Source of the DNA: Methylovirgula sp963708155 | GTDB lineage: Bacteria; Pseudomonadota; Alphaproteobacteria; Rhizobiales; Beijerinckiaceae | Assembly (NCBI GenBank): GCA_963708155.1 | Contig: OY970183.1 | Span: 1,364,001-1,428,000, forward strand | Direction of reading: 5' to 3' | DNA length: 64,000 nucleotides | Shown: piece after piece, positions 1 to 9,607 of the stretch | Layout of the letters: each line of letters begins with the position of its first letter | How positions within the stretch are numbered: position 1 is the first letter of the stretch | The notes under the pieces: generated by a model | Seen by the model: only the letters and a program-made list of their open reading frames with translations | Databases searched by the model: none | Told to the model about the DNA's origin: nothing | Made by a program: the position numbers and the translations under genes

Positions 1-2
1 TG

Positions 3-182
3 ACCAACACCTGGGGATTCGTGGACCTGCTAAACGGCGTGCGCGGCGTCCTGCAGTTGAACGTGCCGAGCTTCAATTTAGCTACCTTTTGGTATGTCTA
101 CACGTTTTACGCTCCCTTGGTGCTTATTTCGCATTTGATGATCTTTTGGATTTTGATCAAATCCGGGTCCTGGAGGAAATGA
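3..182 (+). CDS. C-terminal fragment of a membrane protein (5' truncated)
   Basis: An open frame enters from the left edge and stops at TGA 180-182, giving about 59 residues. The fragment has an aromatic-rich hydrophobic stretch (FWYVYTFYAPLVLISHLMIF) that fits a transmembrane helix, followed by a short basic tail ending in SWRK. Residue composition (Trp, Tyr, Phe clustered in the helix) is that of a real integral membrane protein rather than of a GC-rich shadow frame. I do not recognise the family. The region up to the tRNA gene holds nothing else I can support. Confidence 0.5.
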   Translation, partial: TNTWGFVDLLNGVRGVLQLNVPSFNLATFWYVYTFYAPLVLISHLMIFWILIKSGSWRK

Positions 183-339
183 TGCCCCAGACATCCGCCA
201 GGGGGACAAGGGGCTAGATCGAAGCGCCCCTCAAGGCCGCCCGCATGCCCCATTACGGCGAGCACAGCCAGCTTAAGTGGGGATCTCGACGCGCCTCGCC
301 GCGACCCCATCATAACGCTCTGATTTCTTGAAGAAAATT

Positions 340-414
340 TGGAGCGGGCGAAGGGATTCGAACCCTCGACCCCAACCTTGGCAAGGTTGTGCTCTACCCC
401 TGAGCTACACCCGC
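340..414 (-). tRNA. tRNA-Gly (GCC)
   Basis: The minus strand folds as a complete cloverleaf: acceptor stem GCGGGTG/CGCCCGC, D arm with TAGCTCA, anticodon stem CAACC/GGTTG enclosing the loop TTGCCAA (anticodon GCC), T arm with GGTTCGAAT, discriminator T and an encoded CCA. The encoded 3' CCA ends at position 340. It decodes GGC/GGU glycine codons. Confidence 0.97.
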
Positions 415-627
415 ATCCGCGCCGGGGCAGGCCCAGCGTCCCGGCTATATGCCGCAAACCTTCCGCCATTGCAATCAAGCCGGCGCCATAAAAATTTGCC
501 CGGTCCGGCCCGTCGCCGCCTTACTTTACCCTCGCCTTCAAAAAACTGGCGTGCAGTTGCGAAAAGCTTGACCCCGTCGCATCTATGCAGGATGCGCAGA
601 GCACGGGCGGACCCAGGGAGAGGGCGG

Positions 628-1537
628 ATGGTGCAGCGATCGGAACAGGGGACGGATGTGCTGCCGGAGGCGCCGGTTTCCAAGGCGACGACAGCGGCAA
701 CCTTCGCCAACGACGTGCTGACCGAATCCGGCCGTCAGCCGGTCCTCGTCGATTTCTGGGCGCCCTGGTGCCAGCCCTGTAAGCAATTGACTCCGGTGCT
801 CGAAAAGGCGGTGAAGGCGGCGCAGGGCAAGGTCAAGCTCGTCACCATGAACATCGACGAGCATCCGCAGATCGCCGGTCAGCTCGGCATCCGCTCGATT
901 CCGGCCGTCATCGCCTTCCAGCGCGCGCCAGCCGGTCGACGGCTTTATGGGCGCCTTGCCGGAAAGCCAGGTGCGCGGCTTTATCGAGCGCCTCGTCGGC
1001 CCGCTGCCCGAGCGAAGAAGATTTGCGCGGCGTTGCCGAGGCGGCGCTGGCGGCCGGCGACCCGCTCGCCGCGCTCGAAATCTTCCGCGCCCTCCATACC
1101 GAGAACCCGGACGATATCGGCGCCCGCGGCGGCCTGATCAAGCGCGAGCGTCGCGGCGGGCGAACTCGCGGAGGCCGAAAGGCTTCTGGCGGAGCGTGCC
1201 GGCGAGCGCTGCGCAGGATCCGGCGATCAGCGGTGCGCGGGCGGCGCTCGAGGCCGCGATCCAGGCGGCCGGCGTCGGCGAGCTCGGCGAGCTCGAGCGC
1301 CGCGTCGCCGCAGAACCGAACAATCACCAGGCGCGTTACGATCTGGCGATCGCGCTCAATGCGCAGGGGCGGCGGAATGAGGCGGCCGACGCGCTGCTCG
1401 CCATCATCAAACGCGAACGCGACTGGAACGAGGCGGCCGCCCGCAAGCAATTGCTGCAATTCTTCGAGGCTTGGGGCAACATGGATGCGGCGACCAGCGC
1501 CGCGCGGCGCAAACTTTCTGCGCTGCTCTTCTCCTGA
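628..1537 (+). CDS. ybbN: Thioredoxin-domain / TPR co-chaperone, YbbN (CnoX) type, frameshifted
   Basis: The first 105 residues are a thioredoxin fold with the active-site region WAPWCQPCK (Cys48 and Cys51; CQPC instead of the usual CGPC) and the cis-Pro segment RSIPAVIAF. The remainder is a helical TPR-like region (ALEIFRALHTENPDD, then ERRVAAEPNNHQARYDLAIAL) as in YbbN/CnoX, a holdase that protects proteins from oxidation and hands them to GroEL or DnaK. ATG 628 follows a purine-rich GGGAGAGGG. The frame breaks near 925, 1010, 1140 and 1215, yet the family sequence continues each time in another frame, which suggests base-call indels. The LON-domain gene starts 27 bases downstream, so co-transcription is likely. 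Confidence 0.85.
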
Positions 1538-1564
1538 TCCCAGCCCGGGGCGAGGCATAGGCAT

Positions 1565-2196
1565 ATGAGCATCAACAAACCCTATCGCGGGGCGGGCGAT
1601 CTGCCGGATGTCATTCCGGTATTTCCTTTGTCGGGGGCCTTGCTGCTGCCGCGCGGGGAATTGCCGCTGAATATTTTCGAGCCGCGCTATCTCGCGATGA
1701 TCGATGATGCGCTCGCGACGCATCGCATTGATCGGCCTGATTCAGCCGGACGGCGAAGCGGCGGACAGAAGAAGCAACGCCGGCGCTGCAATCCATCGGC
1801 TGCGCCGGACGCCTCACGCAATTCGCCGAAACCGGCGACGGGCGCTATCTCATTACGCTGACGGGCATCGCGCGCTTCCGCATGTCCGAGGAAATCGCCG
1901 CGCAGACGCTTTATCGCCAGGGCCGCGTCGATTTCTCCGACTTCCGGGGCGATTTCACGCCAAGCGTGGGCGAAGAGGCGGTCGATCGCGAAAGCGTGTT
2001 GCGTACCTTGCGCGAATTCGCCGAGGTCAATGAAGTGCCCGTCGACTGGGACAGCGTCCGCGAGGCGCCGAACGAAGCTTTGGTCAATGCGCTTTCCATG
2101 ATGAGCCCCTATGGGCCGCGCGAGAAACAGGCGCTGCTCGAAGCGCCGAGCCTGAAGCTGCGCGCCGAGGTTCTGGTGGCGATTACCGAGATATGA
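1565..2196 (+). CDS. LON substrate-binding-domain protein (no protease domain), frameshifted
   Basis: The start reads MSINKPYRGAGDLPDVIPVF followed by PLSGALLLPRGELPLNIFEPRY, the typical opening of a Lon N-terminal (PUA-like) domain. About 210 residues in total, so it is the stand-alone bacterial form without ATPase or protease domains. This family binds unfolded protein or peptide, but its precise role is not established. Frame breaks near 1727 and 1780 interrupt it; the tail from GRYLITLTGIARFR to the stop at 2196 is intact. It sits between the thioredoxin/TPR gene and the Trm112-like gene, a cluster often seen in related alphaproteobacteria. Confidence 0.85.
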
Positions 2197-2246
2197 ATTG
2201 GCGCGCGCCAAGCGCGCGGCGTCGCGGCTGCAATAAGGAATGGATC

Positions 2247-2468
2247 ATGGCGGAGCAGAACCAGAACGCGGCCTCCGAAGCGCCGGTGCCGAAGACCCGC
2301 ATCGATCCGCGGCTGCTCGAAATCCTCGTCTGCCCGCTGACCAAAACGACGCTGGAATATGACGCGCAGAAGCAGGAGCTGATCTCGCGCGCCGCCAAGC
2401 TCGCCTATCCGATCCGCGACGGCATACCGATCATGTTGCCCGAGGAAGCGCGCCCGCTCGACGCGTGA
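2247..2468 (+). CDS. Trm112-family small protein
   Basis: A 73-residue protein with the Trm112 signature LLEILVCPLTKTTLEYDAQ, then LISRAAKLAYPIRDGIPIML. Only one cysteine of the CxxC zinc knuckle is present (CPLT), which is common in the bacterial YcaR/Trm112-like branch. Eukaryotic Trm112 activates methyltransferases; the bacterial role is unknown. I chose ATG 2247 over an upstream in-frame ATG at 2193 because the upstream residues (WRAPSARRRGC) look like untranslated leader and because the family usually begins shortly before the conserved block. Confidence 0.8.
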   Translation: MAEQNQNAASEAPVPKTRIDPRLLEILVCPLTKTTLEYDAQKQELISRAAKLAYPIRDGIPIMLPEEARPLDA

Positions 2469-2516
2469 GCGTCGCCGCGGCCAAAGGGAATCGGGCAGGG
2501 GCGAGCCGAACACCGA

Positions 2517-3399
2517 ATGTCCAGCGCTGTCATCAAGCTTGTAGAGACGCTCGATCTCGAACGGATCGAGGACAATATCTTTCGCGGCCACAGCCCGCAG
2601 GCGGGCTGGCAGACGGGTCTTCGGCGGCCTGGTGATCGCCCAAGCCCTCGTCGCGGCGGAGCGCACCGGTCCGCCGCGACCGCCTGCCGCACTCGCTGCA
2701 TGGCTATTTCCTTCTCGCCGGCGATCCCCGCGCCCCGATCGTCTACGAGGTCGACCGAATTCGCGACGGCAAGAGCTTCGCCACGCGGCGCTGCAACGCC
2801 GTCCAACACGGCCGCGCCAATTTTTTCGCTTTCTGCCTCTTTTCATGTCAGCCGAAGCCGGGCTTTAGCCACGCCTTTTCTCTGCCGGACGTCATTCCGC
2901 CGGAAAATCTATCGGATGAAGCCGACATTCTTTGCCCGATTCGGCGCGGAATTGCCGCCCGGCCTTCAGGCCATGCGCGGCTGGCTTGAGGACGAGGGGG
3001 CGATCGAACTGCGCCTCGTCGATCCGTCCCATTATCTCGGGCATAAGCGGCCGGAAGCCGACGCAATATGTATGGGTCAGGGCCCGAGGCCGGCTGCCAG
3101 ACGACCCGGCGGTGCACCGCGCGGTCCTCGCCTATCTTTCCGATATGACGCTGCTCGATGTGGCGATGGTCGCGCATGGCCGCACCTTGTTCGACCCCGA
3201 CATCCAGATCGCCAGCCTCGATCATGCGCTTTGGTTTCATCGGCCGTTTCGCGCCGACGACTGGCTGCTCTATGCGCAGGACAGTCCCAACTCCGGCGGG
3301 GCGCGCGGCCTCACCCGCGGCCTGATTTACAGCCGTGCCGGCGATCTCGTCGCCAGCGTTGCGCAAGAAGGCCTGCTGCGTTTGCTCCCGAACACGTAG
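2517..3399 (+). CDS. tesB: Acyl-CoA thioesterase II (TesB family), frameshifted
   Basis: Recognisable TesB segments appear in order: LVETLDLERIEDNIFRGHSP, then an IAQALVAAERT-like helix, HGYFLLAGDP-type strand, FATRRCNAVQHGRAIF, ELPPGLQAMRGWLED, MTLLDVAMVAHG and SLDHALWFHRPFRADDW, followed by GLIYSRAGDLVASVAQEG. This is the double hot-dog fold that hydrolyses medium and long-chain acyl-CoAs. The frame changes at least three times (near 2620, 2740-2870 and 3070), and the last few residues before the stop at 3399 may also be out of frame. Length is about 290 residues, normal for TesB. No paralogous copy is nearby. Confidence 0.8.
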
Positions 3400-3740
3400 A
3401 GCGCGGCCGCAAATCCCCGAAGCTAAGCCGTAGCCCCGCTGAAGGCATCGGCATCAAATAAGCTTTGGCCCGGTGAAATGGCCGCTTCTGGCCCATGCCT
3501 TGCTTTCAAGCGTCTTGACCATGGCCGTCTACGCCCACTCCGCGTGATCAGTATGGGGGCATGGTCACGATTGCAGCGATCCGGTTCGCAATTCCCGCGT
3601 GTCGGTCAGCAGGACAGACCCAGGCGAGTTCCATCGCAGCCACGTCGTGCCTCGGGCTTCCGCGGCAAGGCGCGGATGAGAAGCCATAGTCCCGCTGCCC
3701 GAATGTATGTGACCCGGACCTGCGCTCACTGGAGGGTAAA
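3400..3740. other. Intergenic region upstream of glnK-amtB
   Basis: No convincing gene. Short open frames here have arginine-rich, low-information translations. The region contains the candidate sigma-54 promoter at 3489-3504 and a strong ribosome-binding site (GGAGGG) just before glnK. Confidence 0.5.
3489..3504 (+). promoter_or_regulatory. Candidate sigma-54 (RpoN) promoter for glnK-amtB
   Basis: TGGCCC-ATGCC-TTGCT matches the -24/-12 consensus TGGCAC-N5-TTGCW with the invariant GG and GC at the correct spacing and one mismatch in the -24 block. It lies about 235 bases upstream of glnK on the same strand. glnK-amtB operons are classically RpoN/NtrC controlled. I did not find a clear NtrC palindrome upstream. 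Confidence 0.5.
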
Positions 3741-4079
3741 ATGAAAATTGTGACGGCCATCATCAAACCGTTCAAGCTCGATGAGGTTAGAGACGCGCTC
3801 ACAACGCTCGGCGTGCACGGCATGACCGTGAGCGAAGTCAAAGGGTACGGGCGTCAGAAAGGCCACACGGAAATCTACCGTGGCGCCGAATATGCCGTGA
3901 ACTTCCTTCCGAAACTGAAAGTCGAAGTCGCCATTGGCGCCGAACTCGTCGACAGGACGATCGCGGCGATCACCTCCGCAGCGCGGACGGGCGAGATCGG
4001 CGACGGCAAAATCTTTGTCAGCCCGCTCGACGAAGTCGTGCGTATCCGGACCGGCGAAAAGGGCGCCGACGCCATCTGA
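3741..4079 (+). CDS. glnK: P-II nitrogen regulatory protein GlnK
   Basis: A complete 112-residue P-II protein. It opens MKIVTAIIKPFKLDEVRDAL and carries the T-loop RGAEYAVNFLPK, with the uridylylated tyrosine at position 51, plus the B-loop TGEIGDGKIFV that binds ATP/ADP. P-II trimers sense 2-oxoglutarate and adenylate charge; when nitrogen is plentiful the unmodified T-loop plugs the ammonium channel AmtB. Its place directly before amtB identifies it as GlnK rather than GlnB. Start ATG 3741 has a strong GGAGGG site seven bases upstream. Confidence 0.97.
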   Translation: MKIVTAIIKPFKLDEVRDALTTLGVHGMTVSEVKGYGRQKGHTEIYRGAEYAVNFLPKLKVEVAIGAELVDRTIAAITSAARTGEIGDGKIFVSPLDEVVRIRTGEKGADAI

Positions 4080-4109
4080 TGCTCAACCGAGATTAGCAGG
4101 AGTAACGAG

Positions 4110-5606
4110 ATGAAATTGATTCCGTCAGTGAGGACGGGCCTTACCTCGGCTTGGGAAGCGTGCAAAAAGCCGTCGCGGCTGGCGCTTGCAGCCTTGGTTT
4201 TGGGCATCCTCTTTTCCGTAAATCTGGCCGCGTTCGAAAGCGCCCACGCGCAGACACCGGCCCCGGCTGCAGCACCCGCCGCTGCGGCGCCAAAGCCCGC
4301 AACACCGCCTGCGCCGGCCACGCCGCCGCCACCGCCTGCCTGCGATGCCAACCATCTGACCGTCTGTACGCCGAATAGCGGCGATACGGCCTGGATGCTG
4401 ACCTCCATGGCGCTCGTGCTGATGATGACCGTTCCCGGCCTCGGCCTCTTCTACGGCGGCATGGTCCGCAAGAAGAACGTCGTCGATACGGTGATGACCA
4501 GCTTCGCGATCACCTGCCTGATCACGGTCATCTTCGCCGTCATCACCTACAGTCTGGCCTTCACGCCAGGCTCGGCGTTCATCGGCGGAACCTCCCGCGC
4601 CTTCCTACAAGGCGTATTAAGCGACGTCTCCAACAACACGGGCAACCCCAACCCGCTGGCGCCGACGATTCCGGAAATGGTCTATATGGCCTTCCAGATG
4701 ACCTTCGCGATCATCACCCCGGCCCTCATCGCCGGCGCTTTCGCAGAGCGCATGAAATTCTCGGCGATGATGATCTTCATGACGCTGTGGGCGATCTTCG
4801 TTTACGCGCCGATCGCGCACTGGGTCTGGGGTCCGGACGGCTTGCTCTCCAACGGCAATCCGAAGGCGTGGGTTCACGTCCTCGACTACGCCGGCGGTAC
4901 GGTCGTTCACATCAACTCCGGCGTCGCCGGTCTGTGTTGCGCGCTGTTCCTCGGCAAGCGTCAGGATTCCGGTCCGGCACATAACGTTGTCCTGACCTTC
5001 ATCGGCGCCTCGCTTCTGTGGGTCGGCTGGTTCGGCTTCAACGCCGGTTCGGCTGTCTCGGCTGGCGTCGTCGCCGGTATGGCCATGACGGTGACGCAGA
5101 TCGCCACCGCCGTCGCGGGCCTCGTCTGGATGCTGATCGAATGGGCGCATCGCGGCAAACCGACCATCGTCGGCATCTGCTCGGGTGCGGTCGCCGGTCT
5201 CGTCGCGATCACGCCGGCTTCGGGCTTCGTCGGCCCGGCCGGTTCGATCTGGATCGGCATCGCCGTCGCCTTCTTCTGCTACTTCACGGTGACTTTCGTG
5301 AAGGGCTGGATCGGCTACGACGACGCGCTCGACTGCTTCGGCGTCCATGCCTGCGGTGGCGCGCTCGGCGCGATCCTGACCGGCGTCTTCGCCATCAATC
5401 AGTACGGCGGCACGCCCGGCCTGATCGAAGGCAACCCGGGCCAGGTCGTCAACCAGCTGATCGGCGTTGGCGTCGTCATTGCATACGACGTCATTGTCAC
5501 CTCGATTATCCTGTTCCTGATCAAGATGACGATCGGGCTCCGGGTCAGCCCCGAGGTGGAACGCGACGGTCTCGATCTCGCCCTGCATGGCGAGGTTGTG
5601 CAGTAA
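4110..5606 (+). CDS. amtB: Ammonium transporter AmtB
   Basis: 498 residues. A signal-like N-terminal hydrophobic segment ending near AHAQ is followed by an Ala/Pro-rich linker of about 30 residues, then the Amt/MEP/Rh core of eleven membrane helices starting at GDTAWMLTSMALVLMM. Conserved features are the GLGLFYGGMVRKKN loop, the twin pore histidines (VVHINSGVAG and CFGVHACGGALG) and the cytoplasmic end ERDGLDLALHGE typical of alphaproteobacterial AmtB. It conducts ammonia/ammonium across the inner membrane and is gated by GlnK, encoded 30 bases upstream in the same operon. A strong terminator follows. Confidence 0.97.
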   Translation: MKLIPSVRTGLTSAWEACKKPSRLALAALVLGILFSVNLAAFESAHAQTPAPAAAPAAAAPKPATPPAPATPPPPPACDANHLTVCTPNSGDTAWMLTSMALVLMMTVPGLGLFYGGMVRKKNVVDTVMTSFAITCLITVIFAVITYSLAFTPGSAFIGGTSRAFLQGVLSDVSNNTGNPNPLAPTIPEMVYMAFQMTFAIITPALIAGAFAERMKFSAMMIFMTLWAIFVYAPIAHWVWGPDGLLSNGNPKAWVHVLDYAGGTVVHINSGVAGLCCALFLGKRQDSGPAHNVVLTFIGASLLWVGWFGFNAGSAVSAGVVAGMAMTVTQIATAVAGLVWMLIEWAHRGKPTIVGICSGAVAGLVAITPASGFVGPAGSIWIGIAVAFFCYFTVTFVKGWIGYDDALDCFGVHACGGALGAILTGVFAINQYGGTPGLIEGNPGQVVNQLIGVGVVIAYDVIVTSIILFLIKMTIGLRVSPEVERDGLDLALHGEVVQ

Positions 5607-5635
5607 CATCCGGCACCTCCCCGCTGGAAAAACCT

Positions 5636-5661
5636 GGGGCTCCTACGGGAGCCCCTTTTTT
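5636..5661 (+). terminator. Rho-independent terminator after amtB
   Basis: GGGGCTCC and GGAGCCCC form a perfect 8-bp stem with a short loop, followed by six Ts, 30 bases after the amtB stop. Confidence 0.93.
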
Positions 5662-5773
5662 ATGCGCGCTGCCGGCTTAAACCCCGCCTTAACTACGTCT
5701 CTTTAGGCTGTGTGATGCGGGCGCGGATCACGTATCGCGGCCCCGCGCGTTGGACCGGGGCCCGTTCATCTTG

Positions 5774-8351
5774 ATGCGTACGACGACCAGTTTCACGGCC
5801 TTGGACCACATCCCGGACCCGCTGCGCCTTTTCGCGGCACGCCGCGCGGCCGAAATCACCGGTTTGACCCTGGTTGCCGGCACCGGAGCCCTCGCTCTGG
5901 CGCTGCTCACATGGTCGGTTCAAGATCCGAGCCTCAATCACGCCACCGGCGCCCCGGTGCACAACCTCCTCGGCATCCCCGGCGCCGTTACCGCCGACGT
6001 TTTCATGCAGATGCTGGGACTTGCCGCGCTGGCGCTGCTGGGGCCGCCCGCGATCTGGGGCTGGCGGCTGCTACGAGCCCGGCGGCTCGACCGGATCGGC
6101 TGGCGCATACTCTTCTGGCTGATCGGCAGCGTCGCGGCGGCCGGTTTTGCTGCGGTTTTGCCGGTGACGAGCCGTTGGCCGTTGCCGACCGGCCTCGGCG
6201 GCGTCCTCGGCGATGCCCTTCTCTTCATCCCCAAGCACATTTTTGGTGCGCATGGGGTGACGACGCTGATCCTCGCCGTAGTCTTCGCGGCTTTGGCCAT
6301 TCTGGCGCTCGCCGCCGCAGTCGGCCCGACGAAGCCCGAAGCTTATCCCGACGACGATGAAGACGATGAACCGGTGGCGGCCAAGCGCAAACGTGGCAGC
6401 GAGGACGAGGACATCGCCGGCGAGCCGGGCTTTGCGCTGGTGGCCGTCGGCGGCGCAATTCACGGATTGTTGTCCGCCAAAGCCGGCCTTTCGCGGATGC
6501 TCGCCAGGCGGCGCGAGACGCGGCCGAGCCCTGCGCCCTGGCAGGACGCGGCCCGCCGCGTCGGCCCCTCCCTCGATCAACGGCATATGCGCGAAGACCC
6601 GAATTTCGATCTCGGCTTCGAGCCCAGCGCCTATGCGCCACCCGGCCGCCCGCGCCGCCGCGCAGCAGGCGGCGGACGCCGACGCGGACGCCATGGCGCC
6701 GCCGCTGGCCGGCGGCCGCAGCCGCGTCACACCGGGGACGGCCAGCCTCAAAAGCGGCCAGCGCCTGCAGCGCGAAATTCAACCCTCAATGCTGGAGAAG
6801 CTGAGCAAGGCCAAATATCAGCTCCCGCCGCTGCTGATGCTGAGCGAGCCCAAGCGCGGGGCGACAACGCGCGTCTCCGAGGAAGCCCTGCAGCAGAACG
6901 CACGCCTGCTCGAAGGCGTACTCGACGATTTCGGCGTCAAAGGCGAGATCATCAACGTGCGCCCCGGCCCCGTCGTCACGCTCTACGAGCTTGAGCCCGC
7001 GCCCGGCATCAAATCGTCGCGCGTCATCGGCCTTGCCGACGATATCGCGCGCTCGATGTCGGCGGTCTCGGCGCGCGTCGCCGTCGTGCAGGGCCGCAAC
7101 GTCATCGGCATCGAACTGCCCAACCAGCGCCGCGAAACCGTTTTCCTGCGCGAGCTTCTCGCTTCGCAGGATTTCGAGAACACGAAACACAGCCTCGCCA
7201 TCGCGCTCGGCAAGACGATCGGCGGCGAGCCGATCATCGTCGATCTCGCCCGCATGCCGCATCTTCTCGTCGCCGGCACCACGGGATCGGGCAAATCCGT
7301 CGCCATCAACACGATGATCCTGTCGCTGCTCTACCGGCTGCAGCCGGACCAGTGCCGGCTGATCATGGTCGATCCGAAGATGCTCGAACTGTCCGTCTAC
7401 GACGGCATCCCGCATCTTCTGACCCCGGTCGTCACCGATCCGAAGAAGGCCGTCGTCGCGCTCAAATGGGCGGTGCGCGAGATGGAAGACCGCTACAAGA
7501 AAATGTCGAAGCTCGGCGTGCGCAACATCGACGGTTTCAACGCCAAGATCGCCGAGGCCGCCGCCAAGGGCCAGACCATTACCCGTACGGTGCAGACCGG
7601 TTTCGACCGCGAAACCGGCGAGGCGATCTACGAGCAGGAGGAGATGGAGCTTTCGCCCCTGCCCTATCTCGTCATCATCGTCGACGAAATGGCCGACCTG
7701 ATGATGGTCGCCGGCAAGGACATCGAAGGCGCGATCCAGCGGCTCGCGCAAATGGCCCGCGCCGCCGGCATCCATCTCATCATGGCGACGCAGCGTCCCT
7801 CGGTCGACGTCATCACCGGCACCATCAAGGCGAACTTCCCGACCCGCGTCTCGTTCCAGGTGACGTCGAAGATCGACAGCCGCACCATTCTCGGCGAGCA
7901 GGGCGCCGAACAATTGCTCGGCCAGGGCGATATGCTCTACATGGCCGGCGGCGGCCGCATCATCCGCGTGCACGGCCCCTTCGTCTCCGACGGCGAAGTC
8001 GAGAAGATCGTCGCGCATCTGAAGAACCAGGGCGAGCCGGAATATCTCGATGCCATCACGATCGAGGACGAGCCGCAGGGCGAGGATGGCGAAGGTTTCC
8101 CGACCGGCGCCGATGGCGAGGAAGGCGGCGATCTCTACGACCGCGCCGTCGCCATCGTTCTGCGCGACAAAAAGTGCTCGACGAGCTATATCCAGCGCCG
8201 CCTTTCGGTCGGCTACAACAAGGCCGCCTCGCTGGTCGAGCGCATGGAGAAGGAAGGCGTCGTCAGTGCGCCGAACCATTCCGGCAAGCGGACCATTCTG
8301 GTCGGCGGCGGCATCGACCGTGGCGCCTTCGAGCCGGGTGCCGATTATTAG
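5774..8351 (+). CDS. ftsK: DNA translocase FtsK, frameshifted once
   Basis: About 860 residues. The N-terminal quarter has four hydrophobic helices (LTLVAGTGALALALLTW, MLGLAALALLGPPAIW and others) that anchor the protein at the division septum, then an acidic/basic linker. The motor follows: beta-subdomain start YQLPPLLMLSEP, Walker A AGTTGSGKS (near 7275), Walker B YLVIIVDEMADLMM and the gamma winged helix (CSTSYIQRRLSVGYNKAASLVERM) that reads KOPS/FRS polarity sequences. FtsK pumps chromosome termini apart and activates XerCD at dif. The frame breaks once near 6645 inside the non-conserved linker. ATG 5774 is preferred over the upstream TTG 5750. Confidence 0.93.
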
Positions 8352-8518
8352 GGCAAAGGCCCTCGGCCAGCCGTCCTATTGCCGCCACATCGCCCCGTTA
8401 CCGCTCGCAACAATCAACGCGGCCGGATGACTTGCGGCAGAGCCGCGCTGGAAGCGGCAGGCCCGTGCTATAAATCTCCCCGAGAGCAAATCAGCGCCGG
8501 GCGCAAAAGGCGAGATGT

Positions 8519-9277
8519 ATGTCGATGACTGTTTTTGATCGCGCGGGCGTTTTCGGATTGCTTTTTGCCGCGGCCTTGACCCTGCCGGCGGCCGCATTCG
8601 CCGATCCGTCCGCGGCCCCGCTGCCCAAGCCGCGTCCCGTCGAGATCGCGCCCACACCTGCGCCGTCCACGCCGCCCGCTGCTGCTCCGGGCGCGCCGGC
8701 GCAGCCCTTCCAGCCGATCGATCCCAATGTCGCGATCCAGAAGGCGAACGATTATTTCAATTCGACGCGCACGATGATCGGCGATTTCGTCCAGATCAGC
8801 GGCGACCGGCGCTCGGAAGGCAAAATCTATCTGCAGAAGCCCGGCAAGCTGCGCTTCGAATATGCCGAGCCGGCGACGCTCGACATCGTCGCCGATGGCC
8901 TGACGGTCGCGGTGGTGGACCGCAAGCTGGCGACGCAGGACTTCTATTTCATCTGGCAGACGCCGCTGAAATTCCTGCTCAAGGACAGGATCGATCTCAC
9001 CCGCGACGTGCTGGTTCAGGACGTGACCAGCGATCCGGACAATGTGACGATCACGGTCGTCGACAAGGAGACCTTCGGCGGCACCTCACGCATCCAATTG
9101 ATGTTCGATCCCGCGACGTTCGCGCTGAAGCAGTGGGAGGTCACCGATCCGCAGGGCAACGAAACCCTTGTTTCGCTGTTCAACATCGATCGGAACACGC
9201 CGCCGGACCCCTCCGTTTTCCAGATCCACGCCAACCGGCTCGATGGCTCCAGCAGCCGCTTCATGAACCAGAACTAG
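8519..9277 (+). CDS. lolA: Outer-membrane lipoprotein carrier LolA
   Basis: 252 residues. An N-terminal signal peptide with a predicted cut after AAAFA is followed by a Pro/Ala-rich spacer and then the LolA fold, with the landmarks FVQISGDRRSEGKIYLQKPG, LRFEYAEPATLDIVADG and the late strand DPQGNETLVSLFNI. LolA shuttles lipoproteins through the periplasm from the LolCDE exporter to the outer membrane. The order ftsK-lolA-exonuclease III is typical of rhizobia and relatives. It starts 167 bases after ftsK. Confidence 0.93.
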   Translation: MSMTVFDRAGVFGLLFAAALTLPAAAFADPSAAPLPKPRPVEIAPTPAPSTPPAAAPGAPAQPFQPIDPNVAIQKANDYFNSTRTMIGDFVQISGDRRSEGKIYLQKPGKLRFEYAEPATLDIVADGLTVAVVDRKLATQDFYFIWQTPLKFLLKDRIDLTRDVLVQDVTSDPDNVTITVVDKETFGGTSRIQLMFDPATFALKQWEVTDPQGNETLVSLFNIDRNTPPDPSVFQIHANRLDGSSSRFMNQN

Positions 9278-9607
9278 TCGGACTTTATTGAAAAGCCTCC
9301 GCTTTCCCCGGGCGCACCCCGCGGCTTAACAATTGGTAATTTTTTGGGGCCTCTCTTGCGGGGCCTTCCGGCCGGACCTATCTCAATCGTGGAGAGTGAT
9401 ACGGCCGGCCTGACGAATTCCCCCCGTTCGATCCCGCTGGCTTCGCCGGAACCCCTCCCGGTATAGTGTCGCTCCACGGGGCGTCCGATCTCGGTCGGGC
9501 GCCCTATTTTTTTGCCCGACACACGAAAATCTGTGGCTCGAGCGAGGGTTTCCTTGCCGCGGCGGGACATGCGTGTTCAATCGGGGAACCCGAGTTTCCG
9601 AGCCGAA
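9278..9607. other. Intergenic region between lolA and xthA
   Basis: No gene visible. Contains the strong terminator at 9479-9513; the 90 bases after it form the leader of xthA. An AT-richer patch (TTAACAATTGGTAATTTTTT) lies near 9325-9345. Confidence 0.5.
9479..9513 (+). terminator. Rho-independent terminator downstream of lolA
   Basis: GGGCGTCCGA and TCGGGCGCCC form a 10-bp stem with a single G-U pair, a six-base loop and the tail TATTTTTTT. It lies about 200 bases after lolA and separates it from xthA. Confidence 0.85.

Noticed and set aside
328..627. Upstream extension of the thioredoxin gene frame across the tRNA-Gly gene
   Set aside because: The extension would translate the tRNA region; homology starts after ATG 628, which has a ribosome-binding site.
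3560..3580. Second sigma-54-like string TGGTCACGATTGCA before glnK
   Set aside because: The GG and GC elements are two bases too close for a -24/-12 promoter.
3478..3744. 88-codon open frame before glnK
   Set aside because: Arg/Ser-rich with no protein-like features; it overlaps the promoter candidate and the glnK ribosome site.
5676..5691. TTAA-N8-TTAA before ftsK as a CtrA box
   Set aside because: The spacer is eight bases (ACCCCGCC) instead of seven, so it does not meet the consensus, though ftsK would be a plausible cell-cycle target.
6786..8279. 497-codon open frame antisense to ftsK
   Set aside because: It lies exactly opposite the conserved ATPase domain, has Asp/Arg/His-rich composition without domains, and is a typical shadow of GC-rich third-position bias.
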